Positions 11,901 through 23,900 of a stretch of DNA of 64,000 nucleotides are shown here, piece after piece (positions within the stretch are counted from its first letter, which is position 1; each line of letters starts with the position of its first letter). The notes below the pieces were generated by a model that saw nothing but the letters and a program-made list of their open reading frames with translations, was not told the DNA's origin and ran no database searches. Origin of the DNA: Macrostomum hystrix (taxonomy: Eukaryota; Platyhelminthes; Macrostomidae); assembly GCA_950097015.1 (NCBI GenBank), contig CATNEN010000038.1, positions 14,874,001-14,938,000 on the forward strand, read 5' to 3'. Both the position numbers and the translations under genes were made by a program.

Positions 11901-14900
11901 CGATTGACTGCACAGAAACAATGGAAGCTGATCGATTGACTGCACAGAAACAATGGAAGCTGATCGATTGACTGCATAGAAACAGTGGAAGCTGATCGAT
12001 TGACTGCATAGAAACAGTGGAAGCTGATCAATTAACTGCATAGAAACAATGGAAGCTGATCGATTGACTGCACAGAAACAATGGAAGCTGATCAATTGAC
12101 TGCAGCAGAAACAGTGGAAGCTGATCGATTGACTGCATAGAAACAATGGAAGCTGATCGATTGACTGCATAGAAACAATGGATGCTGATCGATTGACTGC
12201 ACAGAAACAATGGAAGCTGATCGATTGACTGCATAGAAACAATGGAAGCTGATCGATTGACTGCATAGAAACAATGGAAGCTGATCGATTGACTGCATAG
12301 AAACAATGGAAGCTGATGGATTGACTGCAGCAGAAACAGTGGAAGCTGATCGATTGACTGCATAGAAACAGTGGAAGCTGATCAATTAACTGCATAGAAA
12401 CAATGGAAGCTGATCGATTGACTGCATAGAAACAATGGAAGCTGATCGATTGACTGCATAGAAACAATGGAAGCTGATCGATTGACTGCATAGAAACAAT
12501 GGAAGCTGATCGATTGACTGCATAGAAACAATGGAAGCTGATCGATTGACTGCATAGAAACAATGGAAGCTGATCGATTGACTGCATAGAAACAATGGAA
12601 GCTGATCGATTGACTGCATAGAAACAATGGAAGCTGATCGATTGACTGCATAGAAACAATGGAAGCTGATCGATTGACTGCATAGAAACAATGGAAGCTG
12701 ATCGATTGACTGCACAGAAACAATGGAAGCTGATCAATTAACTGCATAGAAACAATGGAAGCTGATCGATTGACTGCACAGAAACAATGGAAGCTGATCG
12801 ATTGACTGCATAGAAACAGTGGAAGCTGATCAATTAACTGCATAGAAACAATGGAAGCTGATCGATTGACTGCATAGAAACAGTGGAAGCTGATCGATTG
12901 ACTGCATAGAAACAATGGAAGCTGATCGATTGACTGCATAGAAACAATGGAAGCTGATCGATTGACTGCACAGAAACAATGGAAGCTGATCAATTGACTG
13001 CAGCAGAAACAGTGGAAGCTGATCGATTGACTGCACAGAAACAATGGAAGCTGATCGATTGACTGCATAGAAACAATGGAAGCTGATCGATTGACTGCAT
13101 AGAAACAATGGAAGCTGATCGATTGACTGCAGCAGAAACAGTGGAAGCTGATCGATTGACTGCACAGAAACAATGGAAGCTGATCAAATAACTGCATAGA
13201 AACAGTGGAAGCTGATCGATTGACTGCATAGAAACAGTGGAAGCTGATCAATTAACTGCATAGAAACAATGGAAGCTGATCGATTGACTGCATAGAAACA
13301 ATGGAAGCTGATCAATTAACTGCATAGAAACAATGGAAGCTGATCGATTGACTGCACAGAAACAATGGAAGCTGATCAATTAACTGCATAGAAACAATGG
13401 AAGCTGATCAATTGACTGCAGCAGAAACAATGGAAGCTGATCAATTAACTGCATAGAAACAGTGGAAGCTGATCGATTGACTGCATAGAAACAGTGGAAG
13501 CTGATCGATTGACTGCATAGAAACAGTGGAAGCTGATCAATTAACTGCATAGAAACAATGGAAGCTGATCAATTAACTGAATAGAAACAGTGGAAGCTGA
13601 TCGATTGACTGCATAGAAACAGTGGAAGCTGATCAATTTACTGCATAGAAACAATGGAAGCTGATCAATTGACTGCAGCAGAAACAATGGAAGCTGATCG
13701 ATTGACTGCATAGAAACAATGGAAGCTGATCGATTGACTGCATAGAAACAATGGATGCTGATCGATTGACTGCATAGAAACAATGGAAGCTGATCGATTG
13801 ACTGCATAGAAACAATGGAAGCTGATCGATTGACTGCACAGAAACAATGGAAGCTGATCGATTGACTGCAGCAGAAACAATGGATGCTGATCGATTGACT
13901 GCACAGAAACAATGGAAGCTGATCGATTGACTGCATAGAAACAATAGATGCTGATCGATTGACTGCATAGAAACAATGGAAGCTGATCGATTGACTGCAT
14001 AGAAACAATGGAAGCTGATCAAATAACTGCATAGAAACAATGGAAGCTGATCGATTGACTGCGTAGAAACAATGGAAGCTGATCAATTGACTGCATAGAA
14101 ACAATGGAAGCTGATCAATTAACTGCACAGAAACAGTGGAAGCTGATCAATTAACTGCACAGAAACAATGGAAGCTGATCGATTGACTGCATAGAAACAG
14201 TGGAAGCTGATCGATTGACTGCATAGAAACAATGGAAGCTGATCGATTGACTGCATAGAAACAGTGGAAGCTGATCGATTAACTGCATAGAAACAATGGA
14301 AGCTGATCGATTGACTGCATAGAAACAATGGAAGCTGATCGATTGACTGCATAGAAACAATGGAAGCTGATCAATTAACTGCATAGAAACAGTGGAAGCT
14401 GATCAATTAACTGCATAGAAACAGTGGAAGCTGATCAATTAACTGCATAGAAACAATGGAAGCTGATCGATTGACTGCACAGAAACAATGGAAGCTGATC
14501 AATTGACTGCATAGAAACAATGGAAGCTGATCGATTGACTGCATAGAAACAGTGGAAGCTGATCGATTGACTGCATAGAAACAATGGAAGCTGATCGATT
14601 GACTGCATAGAAACAGTGGAAGCTGATCGATTAACTGCATAGAAACAATGGAAGCTGATCGATTGACTGCATAGAAACAATGGAAGCTGATCGATTTACT
14701 GCATAGAAACAATGGAAGCTGATCAATTAACTGCAGCAGAAACAGTGGAAGCTGATCGATTGACTGCATAGAAACAATGGAAGCTGATCGATTGACTGCA
14801 TAGAAACAATGGAAGCTGATCGATTGACTGCATAGAAACAATGGAAGCTGATCAATTGACTGCATAGAAACAATGGAAGCTGATCGATTGACTGCATAGA

Positions 14901-17900
14901 AACAATGGAAGCTGATCGATTGACTGCATAGAAACAATGGAAGCTGATCAATTGACTGCATAGAAACAATGGAAGCTGATCGAGATTGATACCTTCGACA
15001 GTAAATTATTGGGCTTTGTTAAGGTAGACTATATAGTCGGTTTCTGATTTTTCATATATATTTCAGTGACTACTTTAAATAGGGTGACAAGCAAGCAGTG
15101 TGCATAATAGACCATTGTTTTCTTTATAGACAGTTACAAAAATATAGTTAATGTTTTTATGAGCCGCGCTGACTATTCTATATACAGGCGCAATTTAATA
15201 GCGAAAATGAAAACAACAGACTATATATGCAGCTTGGGACATAAATTATTAATTATAACTTTAAATTGATTGACTGCATGTCTACTTTCAAGCACTATTT
15301 CTTCCAAGCCTGGGAAAGACAAGAAATTATCTTGAGGATGAATAATTGCGCTGTGGCGAGAAAAAAAAAATTTTCTGCGAAACGAAAATTATTATTAGAC
15401 TGTCAGAACCACGAGGCTGTCTGCTGACGTCTGCTACTCAAATCTCAAGTGGAGGTTGTAGAATTGCTCAGAGAAAATATGATTTCAGCTTTTACTAAGC
15501 CTACTTGGATTTGGTTAATCAGAGCGCCGAAAAAAAACAATGGCAGAGAAAAATTCATGATAAAAAAGCTGAATATTTTGTGTGACAACCGTGCATGAAG
15601 TTCTGTCAAATCCAGTTGACTTCATTTGTTTTCTCGACTTTCTCGACTGTGCTTTTCTGTTGTTTTCTTTCTTTTTTATGAATATTGTCGAATAACTCTC
15701 AAATAGCTTCGTCAATGTCCCAACCATCTCCTATTTTTCTCACCCCTATACCCATATGCATCACTCTGTCCGACTAACTCGCCATTCTGCTCATTTATCT
15801 CACCCTTTTATGTATTTATCTCACCCTTCTGCCCATTTATCTCAACCCTCTCCACATTTATCTCACCCCAATGGCAATTTATCTCACCCCAATGGCAATT
15901 TATCTCACCCCTTCTGCCCATTTATCCCAACCCTCTCCCCATTTATCTCATCCCCCTCCCTATTTATCTCATCCCTCTCCCTATTTATCTCAACCCTCTC
16001 CCTATTTATCTCACCCCTCTCCCCATTTATCGAGGATACATTTACACTTCCCCTGAAATACCTGGGATCCGAAGCCCAGCGTGGCCATCATGATGAAGAA
16101 CAGCACAGACCAGAGCGGCGCCAGCGGCATGTGTGTCAGGGCCTCCGGGTAGACAACGAAGGCCAGACCGGGACCGCCTTTGGCGACCTCGCCAACCGGG
16201 ACGCCCTTCTGATGTGACATGAAGCCCAGGTTGCAGAAGATGACGAAGCCGGCAAAGACAGATGTGCCGCAATTGATTAGGGCAACCATCACAGCGTCGC
16301 GTTGACAATTATTGCGAAACTTATTATAAGAGCTCATGGCTATGAGGCCGCCGTTGCAGCAGGACAGGCTGAAGAATATCTGCGTCGCAGCCTCCATCCA
16401 GACTTTGTAGTCGGCCAGTTTGCTCCAAACCGGTGTCAGGTAGAATTTCACGCCAATCCAAGCACCTGGCAGGGTGGCGCCTCTGATTAGCAGAATGGTG
16501 AGCATCAGATAGGGAAACAAGGCCGTGAAGTAGGACACTTTGCCCAACGATTGGATTCCTTTCAGCAGCACCAGGACCACTAGCACCCAGGCTATGAACA
16601 GTGCCAGCAGGAAGTACCAGTTGATGCTGCCAAACTCTTCGATGCGTCTTGTCAGCTGGAGGACGTGGATCCTGGGTGGGATTAATGAATATTTTTTATC
16701 CTCTTATGTCAGTCTGTGATACTTGTCGTTATTTCAGAGGATTTGACAATCAACTTTGTAATCTTGTGGGATTTGACAAACACCTTTGTAATCTTGTGGG
16801 ATTTGACAATCAACTTTGTAATCTTGTGGGATTTGAAATCAAATTTGTAATCTTGTGGGATTTGACAATCAAATTTCTAATCTTGTGGGATTTGACAATC
16901 AAATTTGTAATCTTGTGGGATTTGACCATCAACTTTTTAATCTCCTGGGAAGATTATCAACAAAGTTTGACAATCGATTTTGTAATCTTGTGGGATTTGA
17001 CAATCAACTTTGTAATCTTGTGGGATTTGACAATCAAATTTGTAATCTTGTGGGATTTGACAATCAACTTTTTAATCTTCTGGGAAGATTATCAACAAAG
17101 ATTCAACAAAGTTTGACAATCAACTTTTTAATCTTCTGGGAAGATTATCTACAAAGTTTCAACAAAGTTTGACAATCAACTTTGTAATTTTGTGGGATTT
17201 GACAATCAACTTTGTAATTTTGTGGGATTTGACAATCAACTTTGTAATCTTGTGGGATTTGACAATCAACTTTGTAATCTTGTGGGATTTGACAATCAAC
17301 TTTGTAATCTTGTGGGATTTGACAATCAACTTTGTAATCTTGTGGGATTTGACAATCAACTTTTTAATCTTCTGGGAAGATTATCTACAAAGTTTCAACA
17401 AAGTTTGACAATCAAATTAGTAATTTTGTGGGATTTGACAATCAACTTTGTAATCTTGTGGGATTTGACAATCAACTTTGTAATCTTGTGGGATTTGACA
17501 ATCAAATGTGAAATCATGCAGGATTTGAAACAAAAATTGTTATCTTCTGTCTGTGTTTAGACACAAGAACAACTCACTCGTAAAATTCCTCAGAGGGTGT
17601 CCTGCACTTTGTTTCCGGGTCGGTTGAGTTGACTAAAACAAAAAGTTGTGGCGGGGTTTTTAGTACACAATATTTAGGCATTCAAGACGCCGCTACGAAA
17701 TATTGACTACCAAATTAGTCCGTCATAGATAAAAAAACTACCTTTAATTTCTTACCTACCTCAGTAGATAAACTATTCGCAGCCTTTTTAGTGCAACGCA
17801 CCCAACTTAAAAAGTGTTTTGAGTATTTAAGATTTGTGCATTTCCTACGGGCGGTAGATTTGGCTAAATTTCCGTGTTTACATTTCATCAGAATTCGATC

Positions 17901-20900
17901 AGCTGATAAAAAAACACGATAAGATACGCTGAGGAATTTGGCACCCTTGCTTACCGTCGGCGGACGGCAGTCAGAGACAGTCAGTCAGTCAGTCAGTCAG
18001 TCAGTCAGTCAGTCAGTCAGTCAGTCAGTCAGTCAGTCAGTCAGTCAGTCAGTCAGTCAGTCAGTCAGTCAGTCAGTCAGTCAGTCAGTCAGTCAGTCAG
18101 TCAGTCAGTCAGTCAGTCAGTCAGTCAGTCAGTCAGTCAGTCAGTCAGTCAGTCAGTCAGTCAGTCAGTCAGTCAGTCAGTCAGTCAGTCAGTCAGTCAG
18201 TCAGTCAGTCAGTCAGTCAGTCAGTCAGTCAGTCAGTCAGTCAGTCAGTCAGTCAGTCAGTCAGTCAGTCAGTCAGTCAGTCAGTCAGTCAGTCAGTCAG
18301 TCAGTCAGTCAGTCAGTCAGTCAGTCAGTCAGTCAGTCAGTCAGTCAGTCAGTCAGTCAGTCAGTCAGTCAGTCAGTCAGTCAGTCAGTCAGTCAGTCAG
18401 TCAGTCAGTCAGTCAGTCAGTCAGTCAGTCAGTCAGTCAGTCAGTCAGTCAGTCAGTCAGTCAGTCAGTCAGTCAGTCAGTCAGTCAGTCAGTCAGTCAG
18501 TCAGTCAGTCAGTCAGTCAGTCAGTCAGTCAGTCAGTCAGTCAGTCAGTCAGTCAGTCAGTCAGTCAGTCAGTCAGTCAGTCAGTCAGTCAGTCAGTCAG
18601 TCAGTCAGTAAACTTACAGGTGCAATTCAGTGCAGCAAAGGCGGCGGAGGCCACAGACCAGGATTCGTTGTTGCTGCTTGAGTAGTTGAGATCCTTCGAC
18701 GAAGGCACGAAGTTTGTGCACTTGTTGCTGTTCCATGGATGATCACAGTCGTGCCACGGCAGCCGACTAGTGAAACTGGCAGCCAGAAAGTAGAGGCATT
18801 GTGCCACCACCACGTTATAGTAGACTGACACAATTAGCGAGACCATCACCATGGCAACGCCGAGGCCTGTGGAATTGATTGGCGCATAATATATACACAA
18901 ATATACGAGAGACAGGTAGAGAAATGGTTGCCGACGTGTGATGAGAAAATTGGGAGAGAAAATTGTGGAAATGCAAGAATTGGTAAGCAAAGGATTTGCA
19001 GAGGATGAGATGAGGGGGAAGGAGGAGGGAGAGAGGGAGGGGGAGAGGGAGGGGGAGAGGGAGAGGGAGGGGAGTGAGAGGGAGAGTGAGAGGGAGAGGG
19101 AGGGGAGTGAGAGGGAGAGTGAGAGGGAGAGGGAGGGGAGAGGGAGGGGGAGTGAGAGGGAGAGTAAGAGGGAGAGGGAGGGGAGAGGGGGGAGTGAGAG
19201 GGAGAGGGAGAGGGAGAGGGAGATGGAGAGGGAGAAGGAGATGGAGAGGGAGATGGAGAGGGAGAGGGAGAGGGAGATGGAGAGGGAGAGGGAGAGTGAG
19301 AGGGAGAGGGAGAGAGAGAGGGAGATGGAGAGGGAGAGGGAGAAGGAGAGGGAGATGAAGAGGGAGATGGAGAGGGAGAGGGAGAGAGAGAGGGAGATGG
19401 AGAGGGAGAGGGAGAAGGAGAGGGAGATGAAGAGGGAGATGGAGAGGGAGAGGGAGAGGGAGAGGGAGAGGGAGAGTGAGAGGGGGGAGTGAGAGGGAGA
19501 GGGAGAGGGAGAGGGAGAGGGAGAGGGAGAGGGAGAGGGAGATGGAGAGGGAGAGGGAGAGGGAGAGGGAGAGTGAGAGGGAGAAGGAGAGGGAGATGGA
19601 GAGGGAGAGGGAGAAAGCGACAGACAGAGGCAGGAGGCGGAGTCGCAGGTGTCAGTGACAGTTGTCAGTCCTAAGGCGGGTAGGTCCCGTATCGCTAACC
19701 TTTGAACAGCGGGCTGATGCGCCAGATTGTCAGCGGGCCGACGCTAGCGAACTGGCCGAAGCTGAGCTCCAAGAAGAAGCAGGGCAGGCCGACCACTGCC
19801 AGCATGAGACAGTAGGGCACCAGGAATGCGCCTGGGTTTAAAAAAATGTAATTCCAGACTTTCATTGCGCGAATAGACAATATACGACAGTAAAATACGC
19901 ATTATTGAATTAAACAATGGTTCGCATAAGCAGTACATTGAAGTTTTTTTAACTGTCTATCAGAAAAAAAGTGACACATGTCACAATTTTAAGCAGACAT
20001 GCTGTTAGCGCCTCTAACAAACACAAGTTAGACAGGTGCATTTAAGATCGACTTGTTTTCTTCTGGACGTTGTTCGTCCCTTTGTGTTGGTCTGGGAGCT
20101 CAGTAGAAATTATAGAAATTCTAAACTTTTCATTACACACGACAAACACATGACAGTCTAGTGAAATTTGCATTGCATATTATAATTGAGAGATCTGATT
20201 CAACTTTTTTCCCCTTTCCTCTCTCCGCTTTCCTGTCTCGCCTTTCCTCTCTCCGCTTTCCTCTCTCGCCTTTCCTCTCTCTGCCTTTCCTCCCTCGCCT
20301 TTCCACTCTCTGCCTTTGCTCCCTCGCCTTTCCTCTCTCGCCTTTCCTCTCTCGCCTTTCCTCTCTCGCCTTTCCTCTCTCGCCTTTCCTCTCTCGCCTT
20401 TCCTCTCTCGCCTTTCCTCTCTCGCCTTTCCTCTCTCGCATTTCCTCTTTCGCCTTTCCACTATCGCCTTTCCTCTCTCCCCTTTGCTCTCTCCCTTTCC
20501 TCTTTGTCCTATGCTTTCTCCCCCATTTCCTCTCTCCTCTCTTCCCCAATCAATCTCACATCTCCGCTCTCTAGCCTTTCCTCTCCCCTTGTAATCCCCA
20601 ATTGCAGAATGGCATCCTGACAGCTGAGCATGAAATTTCAATCAAAGGTTAGTCTCCTCTTGAGCTGAAGTTTGGCGCGTGCTCAATCCCAATCGATTTC
20701 AGAATTCGAGCAGCTAAATAATTGAGCCTTTGCCGGCCTCAAGAGGATTCTCATATCATCGCACGGTGTGCCGCGAGTTCCGAAATGCTCAAATTCCTTT
20801 GACATTAAATGAGCTAGTATCCATTTCGGAAATTCGATTTCCATGTGGAGCACGAGTGAGAAAACTACTAGATTTAATTAGTTTCCTTGCCATAGTAAGA

Positions 20901-23900
20901 CTTCACTGAGCACTACCCACTCCTGCTTTGGCCCAGTATATTAATGAGAATTAGCTATCTTTGCTCATTTTCTGAATATTTGATTTCTCATTTTTGGGAC
21001 TTTTTGCATCCAACAAAGCACACTAGCTTTCCAACCTCCCCTTGGCACACCGCTGACATCCCTATAGCTGGCATTCTTAGGCTGACATTCATATATAGCT
21101 GACATTCTTATAGCTGACATTCTTATAGCTGACATTCTTATAGCTGACTTTCTTATAGCTGACATTCTTATAGCTGACATTCTTATAGCTGACTTTCTTA
21201 TAGCTGACATTCTTATAGCTGACATTCTTATAGCTGACATTCTTATAGCTGACATTCTTATAGCTGACTTTCTTATAGCTGACATTCTTATAGCTGACAT
21301 TCTTATAGCTGACATTCTTATAGCTGACATTCTTATAGCTGACATTCTTATAGCTGGCATTCTTAGGCTGACATTCATATATAGCTGACATTCTTATAGC
21401 TGACATTCTTTTAGCTGACATTCTTATAGCTGACATTCTTATAGCTGACATTCTTGTACCTGACATTCTTAAAGCTGACATCTTATATATAGCTGGCATT
21501 CTTAGGCTGACATTCATATATAGCTGACATTTATATATAGGTGACATTCTTAGGCTGACATTCATATATAGCTGAAATTTATATATAGGTGACTTTCTTA
21601 AAACTGAAATCCAAATATAGCTCGCAGCTAAAATTATTATAGCTGACATCCTTATATCGCTGATGTTCATGATCTATTTACCTGAAACCTATTCTTATCT
21701 GACTCCCTTATAAAGGTTTCATTCATTCAGACGCAGTAACATATCTTACATATTAGCTATCTATTTCTCGTACTTGACTTACAGACAATGTTGTATCATT
21801 AGCAGCTATTGCGCGGCGCATCCGAAGGCTGCGAACGGCTGTTCAGTCCAAGGACTGGGGGGATGCCACACCCACTCTCAATTACCCAGCTAATGCTGTA
21901 ACCCATTTAACAGCTGGATAAACTGAAAGCGATGCAGGGATAAGTGCAGTCTTGCCAAAGGACACAAAAAGTTTCAGTGGATTCGGGAATCGAACCCCCG
22001 ACCTTTAAGTCGTGAGTCCGCCTCTCTAAACACCAGAGTTTTGTAGACAACAGCCAAGAGACAAGGATGTGCGAAGAGGAGCTTGCTTTTAGCAGAATTT
22101 TTATAAAACGTTGATAAAACATGACAGTAACCGTGCAACCAAATTTAGTTTCCTGTAAATTTAAACTAAAAATCCGCTGCTTCAGCAGATAGAGGATATG
22201 TAACCAGTTATTGACAAATCTAATTTATAGTCCGGTTCATCAAGTGGGTGTTTTATGTCACTTTAAGAGTTAGTCATATATGGCACATTTGGCGTGGGAA
22301 GGAAAAACGACCCAAAACTTTTCTGTGCGCACTCAAGCGGATGTCCTAAAAGGAGATAGATTCTGTAGAATAAAAAGAATACATTCGACTGTAGATAAAT
22401 ATTAATAGTGTTGCCACACACAGCTATGTTTATATGATACTTTGCTAGGGCTGCAACAGGAAGACGAGAGATAAGAACTGGCGCTCGAGTATCGGAAAAA
22501 ACTGTCGAACCAGATTAATTCTGAGCTCCAGATAGATGAGGCTCGACAGATAACAGTAGCAAAAGATGATGAGAAACTGATAGGACTTCTGAGATTACAT
22601 TTTACCACCCACATTAATTATTCAAGCAAAATCGGGTCGTGGTTTAACACACACACACAATTGATCAAGTCGAGATGGTCTGGCTTAACACTTCTGGTAT
22701 TATTCTAGCACCAAGTGGGTGGTTTGGTTCACAGCGATAATTTTATAGAAAAGATGGGCCGATTGGCTGGTCGGCTAACACCTCCGACATTTTTCTAGGA
22801 CTTGATGGGGTGTTGTGTTTGGCACCCTGACATTATTGTAGAACTAGATGGGGTGGTGGGTTTAACACCCTGACTTTATTCTAGCACTAGATGGGGTGGT
22901 GGGTTTAACACCCTGACTTTATTCTAGCACTAGATGGGGTGGTGGGTTTAACACCCTGACTTTATTCTAGCACTAGATGGGGTGGTGGGTTTAACACCCT
23001 GACATTATTCTAGAACTAGATGGGGTGGTGGGTTTAACACCCAGACTTTTTTCTAGCACTAGGTAGGGTGGTGGGTTTAACACACTGGCATTATTCTAGC
23101 TCTAGGTGGGGTGGTGGGTTTAACACCCAGACTTTTTTCTAGCACTTGGTAGGGTGGTGGGTTTAACACACTGGCACTATTCTAGCTCTAGGTGGGGTGG
23201 TGGGTTTAATACCCTGACTTTATTCTAGCACTAGATGGGGTGGTGGGTTTAACACCCTGACATTATTCTAGCACTAGATGGGGTGGTGGGTTTAACACCC
23301 TGACATTATTCTAGAACTAGATGGGGTGGTGGGTTTAACACCCTGACATTATTCGAGAACTAGATGGGGTGGTGGGTTTAACACCCAGACTTTTTTCTAG
23401 CACTAGGTAGGGTGGTGGGTTTAACACATTGGCATTATTCTAGCTCTAGGTGGGGTGGTGGGTTTAACACCCAAACTTTTTTCTAGCACTAGATGGGGTG
23501 GTGGATTTAACACCCTGGCCTTATTCTAGCACTTGATGGGGTTGTGAGTTTAACACCGGATATTGTTTTTGCACTTAGTGGGGTTGTGGGTTTAACACCC
23601 TGACATTATTCTATCACAGGACAAGCTGTGAGTCGCAGGCCTTTACCTCCGCCATTCTTGTAGCACAGGTAGGGAAATCGCCACACGTTGCCAAGGCCGA
23701 CAGCGTAGCCAACGCAGGTGAGCAGGAATTCAATTTTACCGCCCCAGGCCGCCCGACCGGCTTGAGTCGCGTCCTGGGGCACCACCAGTTCCAGATTGCC
23801 GGCTAGATCGCATACAACGGTGGGCTCCTTCTTCTTCAGCGGCTGCAGCTCCTCAGATTGGTCAATAGGTGGCTTCTCCACCAGCTGGTTGTCATCGCTC

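Noticed and set aside
11612-14969. Long minus-strand ORFs (up to 373 codons) of [12 protein letters not shown] type
   Set aside because: A 32-bp repeat with no stop in any minus frame. The same peptide recurs frame-shifted and there is no non-repeat start or end domain.
10015-14988. CRISPR-like array (32-bp repeats)
   Set aside because: Units are contiguous with no unique spacers, and the DNA is animal nuclear sequence.
17938-18681. 247-codon SQSV ORF
   Set aside because: Pure CAGT tetranucleotide lying across an SLC6 intron and exon on the other strand.
20133-20641. [11 protein letters not shown] ORFs on both strands
   Set aside because: Low-complexity translation of the 14-bp pyrimidine array in SLC6 intron 2.
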